DNA of 64,000 nucleotides from Leuctra nigra (taxonomy: Eukaryota > Arthropoda > Insecta > Plecoptera > Leuctridae), in contig OW203769.1 of the NCBI GenBank assembly GCA_934045905.1, positions 20,739,705-20,803,704 of the forward strand, written 5' to 3'. The stretch's first letter is position 1. Each line of letters begins with the position of its first letter. The notes under the pieces are model-generated. The model had not been told where the DNA came from, did not search any database, and saw only the letters and a program-made list of their open reading frames with translations. The position numbers and the translations under genes are program-made. Positions 14,201 through 25,806 of the stretch are shown here, one piece after another.

Positions 14201-17200
14201 TCCCACCTTCCATCCTTACCTACTCTTCACCATCATATCCCAATCATCATCATAATCATTCATCCGTCGCCATTAGCCTCGCTGCAGAACAGTGCGACGT
14301 TAAGCCCCAGACAAAAAAAATATATTGTCGATGTCCGCAGACATTGGTTCCCGTACGACGTGAAGGCGACGCCGATGTTCGAGTTGACCTTGACGTTCGT
14401 GAGCGTCGCGGAGTCCGTCGACATCTTCCAGATGGCGATCTGCGACATCCTCTTCGTCGTGCTCCTCGTCCACGTGGTGACGCAGTTCAGGGCGCTGCGG
14501 TAGGTGACGTCACTTGTCAGGACAGTGCCGGGATCTGAAGTAGAGTCTAGAATCAAATCAGAGCAAATGATGGATGGGTGGTGAAGAAACTTTATGTTTC
14601 TTGGCCAGACGCGTGGAAAAGGGGTGGTGATTATCCCCCCCCCCCTCAATTCAAGCAGTCTGACTCAACCACTATGTATAAGAAATTAAGTTTAGCCTGC
14701 AAACACACGGGTCGAGTTTTCCATGCCCAGTTGCGCTGTTTTTCGCCCTGGGGAGTTTTATACGCACGTCTTTTGCGCGTCCCGTGTGTTCGCTCTCATA
14801 AAACTCAATGCTAATGCTCAATGCTCAGACTAACTGCTCGGTGGCTCGCCGGCGTGCGAACGCTTCGGCATGGGCATGAAAAAAAACGCGCCGTGTGTTT
14901 GCAGCCTTAAAGTCCCAGAATCACCTATTAATTTTATAAATTCTATAAAACGCCCTGTGGGGCAACTGTGAGGAGTTGATTGATTCAGTTTGAGCAGCTT
15001 AGTCACCCAGAATCACTTTAAAATTGTTTGAATTCCAAAAAAGGATCTGCTGAGCTACAACTGAGACCTCCCAGACACCCCCCCCCCCCCCCCCCCCGCG
15101 CAGTTCCATCCATGGAATAGTAGTTCCTACGCGCCTGGCCTCGGCCCTTGGTTTGGAAGGGAATAAGGAAACTCAACGTAGTGCGAATCTTTATGGAACC
15201 GTCTCCGGTCCAATGGGACCAAATTTATTTCAAGCTGTAGCTGACTGACGTTACAAGATATTGCAAACAACCTCTTCATTCCAGCTACAACCTGCAGCAC
15301 TTGCGCGCGCATGTCGAGTCCCAGATGCAGCGCGACGCATGCGCAGAGCTGATGACGCAGCGGCAAACCCGCGAGACAATCTCATTGGTCGACCAACTCT
15401 TGGGCACCAAGATGAACCACCAATCAGCATGCAGAGAACCTGCCGCGTACAAGACCCACATCGTGCGCGAGGTGTTTGGTACTATCCCAGCTTTTCAAGA
15501 CCAGATGAATCTGTTCTTTCAAGGACAAGAGCAAATTAAAATGGCGGCGAAACGAAGGAGACTGGATCTCAAGATGGAGGCTGCTTTGAACAAGTGTGCC
15601 AAATGGCATCAGACTCTTATTAGGTTGGTATGCTTGTCTAATGTTTGAAGTCCAAGTCCACAACATCATCATTTTGTTGTACTTCATGAACAGAGTCACT
15701 TTAAGCTAAGCTTTAAGAAGTCTAAGCTTTAAGTTAAGCAATATCATGCTGACGGTTTCAAGCGACCATCGCATTAAGTTACCATTTCTTAGTATCGATG
15801 TTCCTTCTTCCTGAAAGTATACAACCACTTCTAATACGAAACATTTGAACAGCAACAAAACATTTTAACAAAAAATGCCCTGCGGCGCAAGGTGTTTTTA
15901 CTTTTTAGACACTTTGAAATCAATTTTGAGACGTTGTGAGTTGTATTTTGTGGAAATGTTCAATATTTTTTTGACACTATAAAAATATTGAACCAGAACA
16001 AGGTGGTCTCCACCCGGCAAGGTGGGAGACCTTGCCCCGCAGGGCATTTTTGTTTTTTGACGCTATAAAAATATTGAACATTTCCACAAAATACAACTCA
16101 CAACGTCTCAAAATTGATTTCAAAGTGTCCAAAAACCAAAATACCCCATGCGGGGCGGGGGTACGCCCAAACACTCCCCTTAACTCGGGGAATATTGTAT
16201 TCCTTGCCTTCCCCCCCCCCCCCCCCCCCTCCCTGGCAGAAATCCTGCGGACGCCCATGAAACTCTTCAATAACATGGTCTTGTCTTGTCGAACAGATTG
16301 ACCGCTGACATCAACTTCATCTTCCGAGAGATGCTGGGCTTCCAAGTGGTCACCAACTGCATCCTGGGACTTGTCGGCCTCTACCTGACAAACAGAGTAG
16401 GTGTCAGGTGACGTCATGTCGTGATCAACTGCAATGCAAGACAACTGTTGACACATGACACTTGTTACAGACCGAGGGGCTGGATCTGAAGATGATGGTG
16501 GTTGCCATGGCAATAGCCTGTGGGTTCCTGGAGATCTTCTTCTACTGCTACTTGGCCAACATCGTCACCATAGAGGTAATCCAATCATCTTGCCTCTAGG
16601 AGCGTTCGTATGACATGTCATTCATATTGTCAGTTCGTTGTCTTTAAGAGGACCACAAACCGCATATTTAGGGCTGTGCATAAAGGATGTCGAGCAAAAA
16701 AATAGTTATTTTTACCACCCAATCCACTCTGTACACTGGTCAAGCTGTCCCACACTTTTCGACCCCCCCCCCTCTAAAAAGTACGTCATGAAACTATCTC
16801 TATCCCATCCTAAATATAATTTTTCTGACTGCGAATTTTATCAGAATTTATCGTTTTTCACGAAATTTCAGGTCCTGACATTTCAACTGAAATGTAAAAT
16901 GTTTTAAAATTCTTCTTTCTCACGGTGTCACATATCGGTGCACCGATATGTGCATATTCTTATGTATATATTCTTTATGCACAGCTCCTTTGGGATTGAA
17001 GAAGTCTAGTCGAATACGAAGAGACAACGCCAGAATAACTGCTCTTTGCAATCTATGTAACTACTTATACTTATTTGAAAATGCTGATTTCTCTAAAATC
17101 TGAACGGATTTCAAAATTTGAAACTATATCTAGTTGTTTTCAAACTCGGCAAAGATGCTCAAAGGCGTGATCGTTCTCCATAATCATGTCAACGTCGACT

Positions 17201-18893
17201 GTCCCGCCATCTATTAGGCGTGTTGAGAGTAAGAGTCGATTCGAAAGTTTCACTCCTTCCTTGTGAACTCTCACGCCAAGTCCACTGACTCTAGAGCGAG
17301 CGCGTGCGCAACGCTGCCTACTTCTGTGATTGGCTGGACGCTTCCTCGAGCTTCAAGCGCACTCTGCGGATCATCATGTCAAGGTCACAGAAAGCTCTGT
17401 ACATCAGCGCGGCGGGAATCAAGCTCTCCATGGCCACGTGGAAAACTGTGAGTGCGCAAGACAACTTAAGGCCAATGTATATCACGTGACTTTATTTCTC
17501 TACATCCGATCAAAAGAAATAGTTACCTATGAGTACATACCTTACATCGTTCATGTTGAGTAATCCAAGGTGATTTATGAAGGAAATTCACTGCATACTG
17601 GAGCTTATCAATATTTTCAGTCAATATTATTTAATTTGTCAGTGATTTAATAATAAAAACAACACAAATCTCGTGTATACGTACGCGTGTGAAGACTGTC
17701 AAAACCAAGTGCTGTTCGTTTAAACATTACATTCATAATAGTGGATATAATTAATATCTCAACATTTCGTTGGAAAGAGGAAGAAAGAGCGCATGTTATA
17801 CATTAGACATTGCGTCAGGTTTGTGATGCATATGTGCCTTTTTATTAGAGTAATGTTTGCTGTTCTTGGCAACTCGTAGAATTCCTTCAACTTCAGGTCT
17901 TGATTTGAGAATATTTAGGTGCAAGGAAGTAAAATCATCTAATATGTTATTTTCGCAGTTCTTTTCTGCGTAGATTAGTTCCAACAGATGTGTCCTAACT
18001 TATCTGATGAGGGAGAAGTCTTTGCTAAACTGAACCCTTCCAAGTGAAAATGTGTAGCTTTTTGGTTGAATAGTCACGTGATATACAGCCACCTTAACCT
18101 CCTACGTCATCACTAGAGATAGGATAGTTATGCAAAAAATATCCCGAAATATGCTATTTAAATTGCCCAAATATGCAAAATATGCAATTCACTTTTATAT
18201 GCCCTACCTACAAACTACTAGGTATTTAATTATTTACAAGTACCTATGTACAAGCGTGGAATAAAGTAGCTGTGCTTGGTTGTCTCTCTCTGCTCCATAT
18301 AAAAACATGTTTATGTTATGAGTCAGAGAGAGGCAGAGTAACACGGTCTTCTTTCCACCACTGTACTTGAACGCAATAAACTAACTCCACACATTTTCCT
18401 TTTTGATCATGATCAATGATTGGGAGGATCATCGTATAATAGGTGTGTTAAAATGGACCATCATGGAATAAAATTTTAAAAATAAATCAGGAAGCAGGTA
18501 GAGTGGCATGATTTTTTTGTAGTTTTGGGGATAAGTAAAATATTTAGAAAAATTATTAATAAACATGCAAAAATGTGCTGAAATAGTCAGAAAATGTAAA
18601 AATTAATAAAATATGCACAATACCTATGCTAGGAAATGCTGAAATATGCAATTTTTCTCCAAAATGGCCGAAATATGCAAAACATTCAAATTGAAACATT
18701 TTTGGAATTGGGGTCTCAAAACAAAATTGTTTGTCTATGTTCGCATATGATCTGATGATTTTATAATAATATGCATTTGCATAACTATCCTAACTCATAG
18801 TCATCTCCAATCAATCACACCACTTCTTTGTGCTTTCAGATCTGCAAGTCTGCGTATTACATCCACAACTACAGCGAAAAGTTCGTCAAGTAG
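11294..18893 (+). CDS. Odorant receptor, 7tm_6 family (9 exons)
   Basis: Exons: 11294-11381, 12031-12254, 12716-12948, 14341-14499, 15285-15623, 16297-16396, 16471-16575, 17295-17447, 18840-18893. All junctions are GT-AG, phases agree and the frame is open for 484 aa. Exon 1 (MIELSVDKNNHKIN...) ends at a strong donor, CG|GTGAGT. The protein is hydrophobic with several membrane segments. It shows the insect odorant receptor layout: a WRYWFPR start to the first membrane segment (about residues 54-60), a LFLNR loop, PFRHWFPYDV before a central membrane segment (about 179-188), a long third loop ending KWHQTLIR, and a C-terminal RSQKALYISAAG region. Such proteins form ligand-gated channels with Orco in olfactory neuron membranes. 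It is divergent and is not Orco. A tandem array repeats the end of exon 3, and a SINE abuts the exon 4 acceptor, so splicing may be impaired although the frame is intact. Confidence 0.85.
12949..13831 (+). repeat. Tandem array of the exon 3 end plus splice donor
   Basis: After the true exon 3 end at 12948, a unit of 135-142 bp is repeated 6 more times. Each copy contains the last ~90 bp of the exon, the donor cttcag|gtcggtgcatgag and a run of C. The copied donors lie at 13087/88, 13222/23, 13364/65, 13506/07, 13648/49 and 13789/90. Units 4-6 are almost identical, which suggests recent expansion. Open frames through the array on both strands are by-products. Confidence 0.95.
14021..14331 (+). 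mobile_element. tRNA-derived SINE with 11-bp target duplication
   Basis: The body is 14032-14320. It has an A box (tggctgagtgg), a B box (ggttcgattcc), a tail of the type gcgacgttaagcccc, and a terminal run of A. The sequence tatattgtcga occurs exactly at both sides (14021-14031 and 14321-14331). The insertion is in intron 3 of the odorant receptor, and its A tail ends 20 bp before exon 4. Confidence 0.9.
15079..15137. repeat. C run and one end of a CAGGCGCGTAGGAAC element
   Basis: A long C run is followed by agttcctacgcgcctgg, the same terminal motif found at the ends of the hAT-like elements at 34998, 42027 and 44968. I could not find a matching opposite end, so this is probably a truncated copy. 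Confidence 0.45.
15870..16265. repeat. Interspersed repeat with gccccgcagggc motif
   Basis: It contains an inverted pair (the segment around aaattgatttcaaagtgtcc, forward and reverse), the motif ccccgcagggc and a long C run. Parts match 58880-59250 in the opposite orientation and 62755-63010, so this is an interspersed family. It lies in intron 5 of the odorant receptor. Confidence 0.6.
16670..16989. mobile_element. MITE with GGGCTGTGCATAAAG ends
   Basis: The left end reads agggctgtgcataaagga; the right end reads tctttatgcacagctcct, an imperfect inverted repeat of about 17 bp. Inside lies a perfect 24-bp palindrome at 16929-16952. A related sequence (ggggctgggcataaagg) occurs inside the foldback at 34064-34584. 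It lies in intron 7 of the odorant receptor. Confidence 0.55.
18121..18791. mobile_element. MITE rich in atatgcaaa repeats
   Basis: The ends are inverted: aggatagttatgcaaa on the left, tttgcataactatcct on the right. The interior has many copies of aatatgcaaaa-like words and no coding frame. It lies in the last intron of the odorant receptor, about 50 bp before the final exon. Confidence 0.65.
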
Positions 18894-18944
18894 AAGAATG
18901 AAAAGTCGTATCAAACTTCTCAGTTAAGATTTATCATGTTGATA

Positions 18945-19574
18945 TTCGACACTAAAAGTACCAAGAGATTGCGCTGATATCAGTAAGATGGCCGCTCACG
19001 CGAGTACAGTCCTAGTGCGCGTGCGTACTTTTACATACAAGTCACTTAGATGTCAATCGTAACGAGTTCAGTAAAAAGTTATAAATACATCGCGAAATAA
19101 CAGAAATTGATGCTTACCTCAGTGTCAACAATCAAATACAATTGGCATATTTCATTACAGCACACATTCATTAAAATTCTTGTGAAAACGAGTTGTCTTT
19201 TCACCAAAAACCACTGTTTGACAGATTGCAATTGTTTGAACGAGGCGTCAAGAAAAATGTGTTTTCAGAAGGCCGTGAGAAAAGCAATTGCAACTGTCAA
19301 ATGGTGATTTTTGGTGAATGGACAACTCGTTTTCACAAGAATTTGAATGAATGTGTGCTGTAATTAAATATGCCGACTGTATTTGATTGTTGACACTGAG
19401 GTAAGCATCAATTTCTGTTATTTCGCGATGTAATTAAAACTTTTGCTGAACTCGTTATACGATTGACATGTAAGTGACTTGCCTGCTCGCGCCCTGTGCG
19501 CATGAGCAGAAGTACTCGTGGTTGAGATGTTAATTTTTTCCGCTAAGTGGCGTCTTGCAACTTTTAGTGTCGAA
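18945..19574. mobile_element. Foldback MITE between the two receptor genes
   Basis: Arms of roughly 290 bp are inverted: the left arm starts ttcgacactaaaagt and the right arm ends acttttagtgtcgaa. The arms match well, including the caattgcaa and acgagttgtc segments, with some divergence near the outer thirds. The left end lies only 52 bp after the odorant receptor stop codon, so it may supply that gene's 3' UTR. Confidence 0.8.
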
Positions 19575-19931
19575 TTGCCTTCCTTTACAAACAAGTTACG
19601 AAAAATTTAAAATTTAAACAGATTATTTTATTAGCACATAATACATAAAATTATAACACAAACACAGAAAATCACACATTGGTTCTAATGATTTATATCA
19701 CTTGATGCTCACTATATCACTATATCGCTTGACAACTTTTATACATTCGTAAATTTTGTATAATTTTTATTGTAATGTGGAAAAAAGGCTTATGAAATTA
19801 ATAAATAAAAAAATGTATAAAGGGTTATATTTAATAAACAAAGCGGAGGCCGAGGCCGAGGCTGAGGCATTGTTAAATTATAATTACATTTCCATACTGC
19901 TAACGTAGACGTACCTTCATGCATGCGGTTC

Positions 19932-22900
19932 TTACGTCGCCGTCAAGTTGGTAAGAGATGTTGGCTGGTTCGTTGCAATGTTGGCACATGTCTGGACAGC
20001 GTTGTTGTTGGCAGCTTGATGAAACTGTATCAAGATGACCAGGTACGTCGTCACTGCACTGACCATCTGGCAACATAGCAGGCCAGCTCTAGACCACTTC
20101 TGAGAGTAGGCCAGGACCCTTATTTAATATCACAAACCACTAGTACGGTCATTTGAAGTCCAGGTTATAGCTATTCAATTTCAATTTCAATTTATCTTTA
20201 TTTGCACACTTATTGAGCGAGCGAAGCGAGCGTCTCCATTTGGCTCTTTTGGCACGGACCTCTGTTTTTTTTTTTTTTTTTTTTTTTTTTTTCTGTTACT
20301 GACGATATACAGGTCAGAGTTTTTCTTCGATCGAGCTGAAATTTTGCACACATGTACGTAACATTTCTGATTGTTGCAGACCCTAATTTTTTTGAAATCC
20401 ATTGATTGGTTCAAATTTAAAAAAAATTAACTTTCGATTGGTTGTTTTGATCAAATTGAAATTTTGACAAGTCATTACCCCCAACATTGTACCCAATCAA
20501 ACAAAGTTTCAGCCAAATCCTCCCATTGGTTAAAATTTAAAACCATCTTTCCTGTGTTTTTAGAAATTTAAACTATAACCGATTGAACGATCAACTTATA
20601 ACTTCGCATGATGGTTGGGTCCAACATTATCTGCATTTTTGACAATTTTCATACTAATCTGTGTTTAAATCCAAACGTTATTGACATTTTACGGACTATT
20701 AGCGTGTTGGCTGTCAAATTCACGGCGACTTCGACTCTTCAGTTCAAGGCAAGGTAGTTAGAGCAGAAACTTTCAAACGCAAATGAAACTGATAATGACC
20801 GTTCAACAGTCGATCTGATATTGTGTAGACACACTTATATCATATGAGTGGTCTCAGGTATATTTTTTGAAGGAGATCCTGTGATTTTTGAAAATTAACA
20901 CGGAACAGTTCAATCATAAAGGTTCAATTGATCAACTTAAAGCTTTGCATGGTTATTTGGACCAATATTTTAGGAATGTTTTGAGATTTCTATACAAATC
21001 TGTGGCGAAATTTTAGAATTATTGGCTTTTAATGACATTTTCGATAGACAGAATTTCGGTTCGAGGTGTTGCGCGTATCCGTGCTCGCTCATCAACGCGT
21101 TACTCAGATTCATTGGTTAAAATTTAAATACATATCTCCTGATAGGCTGAAAAATGAAAACGGTCTTCGATAATTCTGATCAAACTCATATTTTGCATGA
21201 TCATTAAGACCAATATTGTCTCTTATTTTACAAAATTTCATCCCAATCAGTTAAGAACGTATGAAGTTATTTACATTTTAATATCTGTCAGTAATGAAGT
21301 ATCGAAATGAATGTTTTCCAGTGCCAATTGAAAATTGATTCTGATTTGCTTTATGAACCAGGTGCTTAGATGCTATTTTAAAGTTTCGATGAAAAGCATA
21401 CACTTTTAAGTTGATATCATAATCAATTCCATATGGATGTATATGTTTTCTGTGCGTTGTGTACGCATTTCCGGTTCGAGAATTTGCACGTACCCGTGCT
21501 CGCTTATCAACGCGTTACACTGAGCGTTTTCCTAGTATACAAAAAGGCGATATTCAACATTATCATGAACACATTGGTCATTGTTGATCTACCATGTAAC
21601 CTACACACTTATCGCAATAACATTGCGGGACTAGCCTTGGACTAGGAGAACAATGCTATTCCACCACTGAAGTCAAAGCCTAAATGGATATTAGGTAAGC
21701 CCCCAGGTCCTTTATCACACATATCCGGTTAGAGCTCTACCAATAACATTGCAGGACTAGCTTTGGACTAAGGGCCGGTTTTTGTACCTCTTGCTAAAGT
21801 TCTTGATAGCTAGCTAACGGAAAAGTTAGCAAGCTCCTAATTTTACATTGATTTCATCCTCTAGCTAACACTATCAAGTAGTTAAAAGATGTTTGCTAAC
21901 GCTATCAAGAACTTTATCTATAGCTAAGTAGCTAAGCTAAGTTAAGTTAAATAAGAGGTACAAAAACCGGCGTAAAAGAATGCCAGTCTCCACGGAAGCA
22001 AACCTTTTTAATCGATGTTAAATAAGGGTCCTGGTGTAAGTCAAGGACTAAATATGCCAGTCAGGAGCATGTCAAGGACATTTTATGTCGCTCTCATCAT
22101 GTTCAAGGACTCACCGAGCAGGCCAGACACAGGTCCACGTCGAAGAAGCCGCCAGCAGTGAAGGACAGGCGCATGTGCAGAAGCTGTCCGGAGAACTGCG
22201 TCAGCTGTAAGTCATTCGTTGCATCATTCGCTGAGAGATTGCAAATCAACTCCTCAAAGAGTGGGGTTGTCTTTGAAACAATGCACATCTTTGCTCTCGA
22301 GGGTCAACAGAATAGCAACTCTACAGTCCACGTCAACTGAAGAAGAGTCGTTTCAAGTCGTTGAAACGGTGCAGGTAAAATTGTGAACAAAATGGAACGT
22401 TTGGAGAGTAAATCGTTGCAATCCTCAAGATAAAAACCTAATCTTACTTCCAGATGCACTGCTTGAGAGTAAGTCTTCAACATAATGTTGTGAACGATCG
22501 CGCCAGTCTTCAAAGCCTGCAAAGAGTAAACAGAATTACCGTTGGTAATTAAATATTACAATTTAGTCCTAATTGCTAGGTCAAGTGGCAGATAAATCAA
22601 CAAGTTGTTTTGTTTTACCTCGACAGTAGCAGAGTTGCAGATAACGCAGAAGCCAAGTACCTTCAATCCGCAAAACAAAGCAACCATGAAGTAGTAAACA
22701 ACAGCCGACATTTTACATTCCGCAAGAAAATAAGTGAGAAAGAAAAACGAGAACCCCATAATGTTAACAAAATACATCGCGATCAAGAACAGCATCTGAT
22801 ACGAGAAGACGTCGTTGAGGACGGAGGCGGCGTCGCCAAGCGTCGCATGGATCGACGCCGCCGTCCTCACATGGCCGACGACCACCTTGGCTCCGAGGTG

Positions 22901-23479
22901 CGCGTTGAGGATGCGCAGTCGCTGACGTACACAACCGACGCAGGCCCAGTACTGGCACTCCGCGATGTAGGCCAACATCGGGAAGATGTAGTAGACGATC
23001 CAGTACAGGAGGCGGTAACCTCGCCGCGAGAATGGGTTGTTGAAGACGAGGACGAAGGCGATCTGGTAGAGGAGGCCGGCGACAAGGAGGCAGAGGGTCG
23101 CGTATTTGTTTCGTCTGTGAGGAACCTCCGCTCCCAACGCCCTCAGCATGCTGTCTATCTTGTGGATGATCGCGAACCAGGACAGGACCTTCTTCTGTCT
23201 CAAACCTCCGCACGTGAAGAGCGCGACCGACAGAATGCCCGACCAGTAGGTGAACGCGTTGAGGGCGGTGAGGATGGTCGTGTTGGCGACGCGGTCATAC
23301 AGCTTCCACGCCGACGCGGCTGTTCCCATGACGACGAGCAAGATGGTGAGGCTGCAGATGGCGCCACATCGTGTGGCCTTGAACCGGATGCCGCGGGATG
23401 TGTGGACGGTGGTGACGCTGACGAAGCCGACGAGTTTACACGTGTAGAAGAGAGGAAGAGCGCTGCTGTACACGTCCAT
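19932..23479 (-). CDS. Gustatory receptor, 7tm_7 family (4 exons)
   Basis: Exons on minus: 23479-22619, 22516-22448, 22204-22115 and 20066-19932. All introns are phase 0 and the total is 384 aa. The ATG at 23479 is the first Met after an in-frame stop. The N-terminus (YSSALPLFYTCKLVGF, residues 4-19), one long first exon with about six membrane segments, three short 3' exons and the C-terminal FSGQLLHMRLSFTAGGFF (about 314-331) and TTYLVILIQF (346-355) are standard for insect gustatory receptors. These act as ligand-gated ion channels in taste neurons; the ligand cannot be deduced. The exon 3 acceptor is chosen at ttacag|CTGACG because it keeps phase 0 and family spacing; another acceptor at ctctcag is in the wrong phase. 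The 2-kb last intron holds a Helitron-like element and a MITE. The 370-codon plus-strand frame here is its antisense shadow. Confidence 0.88.
20213..21535 (+). mobile_element. Helitron-like non-autonomous element, copy 1
   Basis: It begins attgagcgagcgaagcgagc and ends gcgttttcctag before T. The 3' end has a hairpin (aacgc...gcgtt) a few bases before CTAG, as in Helitrons, but the 5' end does not start with TC, so the class is uncertain. An internal second 3'-end-like segment lies at about 21062-21110. It contains a poly-T run near 20266. It sits in the last intron of the gustatory receptor and is nearly identical to the inverted copy at 60556-61878. Confidence 0.65.
21772..21972. mobile_element. 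MITE with GGGCCGGTTTTTGTACC ends, TAA target site
   Basis: It starts gggccggtttttgtacctct and ends agaggtacaaaaaccggcg, flanked on both sides by TAA. The TWA target duplication and ends resemble PIF/Harbinger-type MITEs. The interior repeats the word gctaac. It is in the last intron of the gustatory receptor. Confidence 0.75.
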
Positions 23480-24256
23480 GACCTTGAACAGGTTCAGTCA
23501 AGCCCAGAAACAAGGTTAGTACTTCACGTTCAGTTGTTCTTTGACGAACTCAACAACATGGTTGTTGTAAATACAACTGGCCACTGCAATCATAAAGCAA
23601 TCTTTAGGGTTTTTCTATTGAAAGTACCAACTGTGAATGGTGAAAGGGATTTGAATGCCCTTGATTATTTGTCAAAGGCACGCCGATTGCGTGGTAGTCC
23701 GATTCATGGTAGTCGGTGGTAGTACAACTGGTACGTCTTAATTTAAGCTACAGTTAGCTTCTTAAACTCCCCTTCAAAATACTTGTTGTATTACCATTAT
23801 AAACTGCAAATAATTTCCGGAGCTTATTTCCTCAGTTTAAGCTAATCTCAGGCTACATTGACTGCAGTATTTTAAACTAAGCCTCAGGTATATAATGATA
23901 TAATACACCACATTTCACGAAGTTGAGTTTAACTAAACTGAAGATTAAGCTAATGGTAATATGGCCCAGTCGAACTTACAGAAGAATACGACTGCTCTCA
24001 TGTATTTTGTTTAAATTACTATGTGTTTTTCACCAAAGATATTGATGTATTGATCCATTTCAATATTTATAAGTTTCACTCAAAATGTACCTCTTACGAT
24101 TTTTTTGATTGTTTGTTCAAGATGTCAAAATGCTACGTGTCAATCTGCCTGACAACCTGCAGGTTGACATAATATAATGTACTATAGTACTTTGGAATTT
24201 AAAGAGAGAAAACGTGAACACGAAAGAACCGATACATTTCATTTAAATGGTGTGTA
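23480..24256. other. Intergenic sequence upstream of the gustatory receptor
   Basis: No exon seen. I find no TATA box within 100 bp upstream of the receptor start. Around 23730-23970 several short inverted words (ttaagct, agcttaa) suggest an old MITE, but I could not fix its ends. Confidence 0.35.
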
Positions 24257-25770
24257 ATCTAGTCGGGCGCTAGCTCGACGCTGCCAAGCACCGCTCTCAT
24301 ACAACGTGCGAGCTACTACCAGAGACTTATACCGCAACGGCTTAAGTGGTCGAAACGAGGTGTCGACAGGCATACATGCAGTGAGAAATGAAAGTTGAAA
24401 ATCATGGTTATCGGGTATATTTAGCCACCTGACAACACCTAACCAAATATCAAAGTGCTGCGTTCATCCCTTTGGGGTGAATTTTGGGCCTCAAACATGC
24501 AAGGATTGACTTTCATGTTGGCTGGCTGGCTGGCTGGCTAGGCACGTCGTTTAGCTTGCCCTTTTCTACAGATTGCACGGTTTGGTCTAGAGAGTTGAAA
24601 TTTGGTAGACACATAGAGTCCCCCTTCTCACGCGTACTTCTGAAAGAAAATCTGAAATATTTTGACCGGAAGTGAATTTATCCAATTTTAAATTTTAATT
24701 TTTTTCAAAAGTCAAACGGGTCCATCGACAGTTTTGTAATTTGGCAACATTAACGACAATGTATTGCTAGACACTCCACTTCAAGAAAAAACAAAATTTT
24801 CAAACCGGAAGTGGAAAAATTATCAATATTAAGCGTTCCGCTCTTCCCCTTCATCTACCAACACAGCAGCTTCGCTGTCAACTCCACATATCCTGTCGGC
24901 CTGAATAGCTGAATTATCGGAGGCAGCTGGCTTGTGTTCCTGCATAACGGGTTCGATTCCCGATCCTAGAAAAACTTTTTTTTCACATCATCCTTTTTAA
25001 TTTGTGTAAGCGATGATACCTTCGTATCTAGTCGGGCGCTAGCTCGACGCTGCCAAGCACCGCTCTAATACAACGTGCGAGCTACTACCAGACTTATACT
25101 GCAAGCGCTTCGGGCCCGATTTCGGGGTGTCAGTACGCATGCAAGCATTTAGAAATGAAAGTTGAAAACCATGGTTATCGGGTATATTTAGCCACCTGAC
25201 AACACCTTACCAAATATCAAAGTGCTGCGATCATCCCTTCGGGGTGAATTATGGGCCTCAAACATGCAAGGATTGACTTTCATGTTAGTTAGTTAGTTAG
25301 TTAGTTAGGCACGGTCAATTTGTTTGCCCCTCTCCACAGGTTGAACGGTTTGTCCTAGAGAGTTGAAATTTGGCAGAGACATAGAGTCATATTTATAGCA
25401 GTGCCCTTTGAAAGAAAATCTGAAAAATTTTGACCGGAAGTGAAGTTATTACAATTTTAAATTTTAAATATTTTAAAAGTCAAACGGGTCCATCGAGAGT
25501 TTTGAAATTTGGCAACAATAAAGACAATGTATTGCTAGACACTCCACTTCAAGAAAAATCAATAAATTTAAACCGGAAGTGGGAAAATTATCAATATTTA
25601 CGTTCCGCCCTTCTTCTTTGATACACTAAACAGCGGCTCTAATTCCCATCGGACTGATAGCTCATGTTAGGAAGGCAGCTGGCTTCGACATCTGCATAAC
25701 ACGTTCGATTCCCGATCCCGGAAAACTTTTTTTTTCATATATTATTTTTTAATTTGTATAAGCGATGATA
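24257..25770 (+). repeat. Two tandem ~770-bp repeat units with tRNA-like cores
   Basis: The second unit starts at about 25026. Both begin atctagtcgggcgctagctc, share a long diverged middle with the motif accggaagtg, and end with a B-box-like gttcgattcccgatc (near 24949 and 25701) followed by a T run. At the same internal position one copy has a ggct tetranucleotide tract (about 24520) and the other a tagt tract (about 25286). Confidence 0.8.
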
Positions 25771-25806
25771 CCTTCATGGATATATATTCAAATGAGAGGT
25801 CCAGGG

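Noticed and set aside
15977..16513. 178-codon minus frame
   Set aside because: It runs across an odorant receptor exon in antisense, a C/G run and a repeat; no family resemblance.
22610..23722. 370-codon plus-strand open frame
   Set aside because: It is exactly antisense to the gustatory receptor's first exon, has a charged low-complexity composition and no domain. The minus strand gives a complete spliced receptor.
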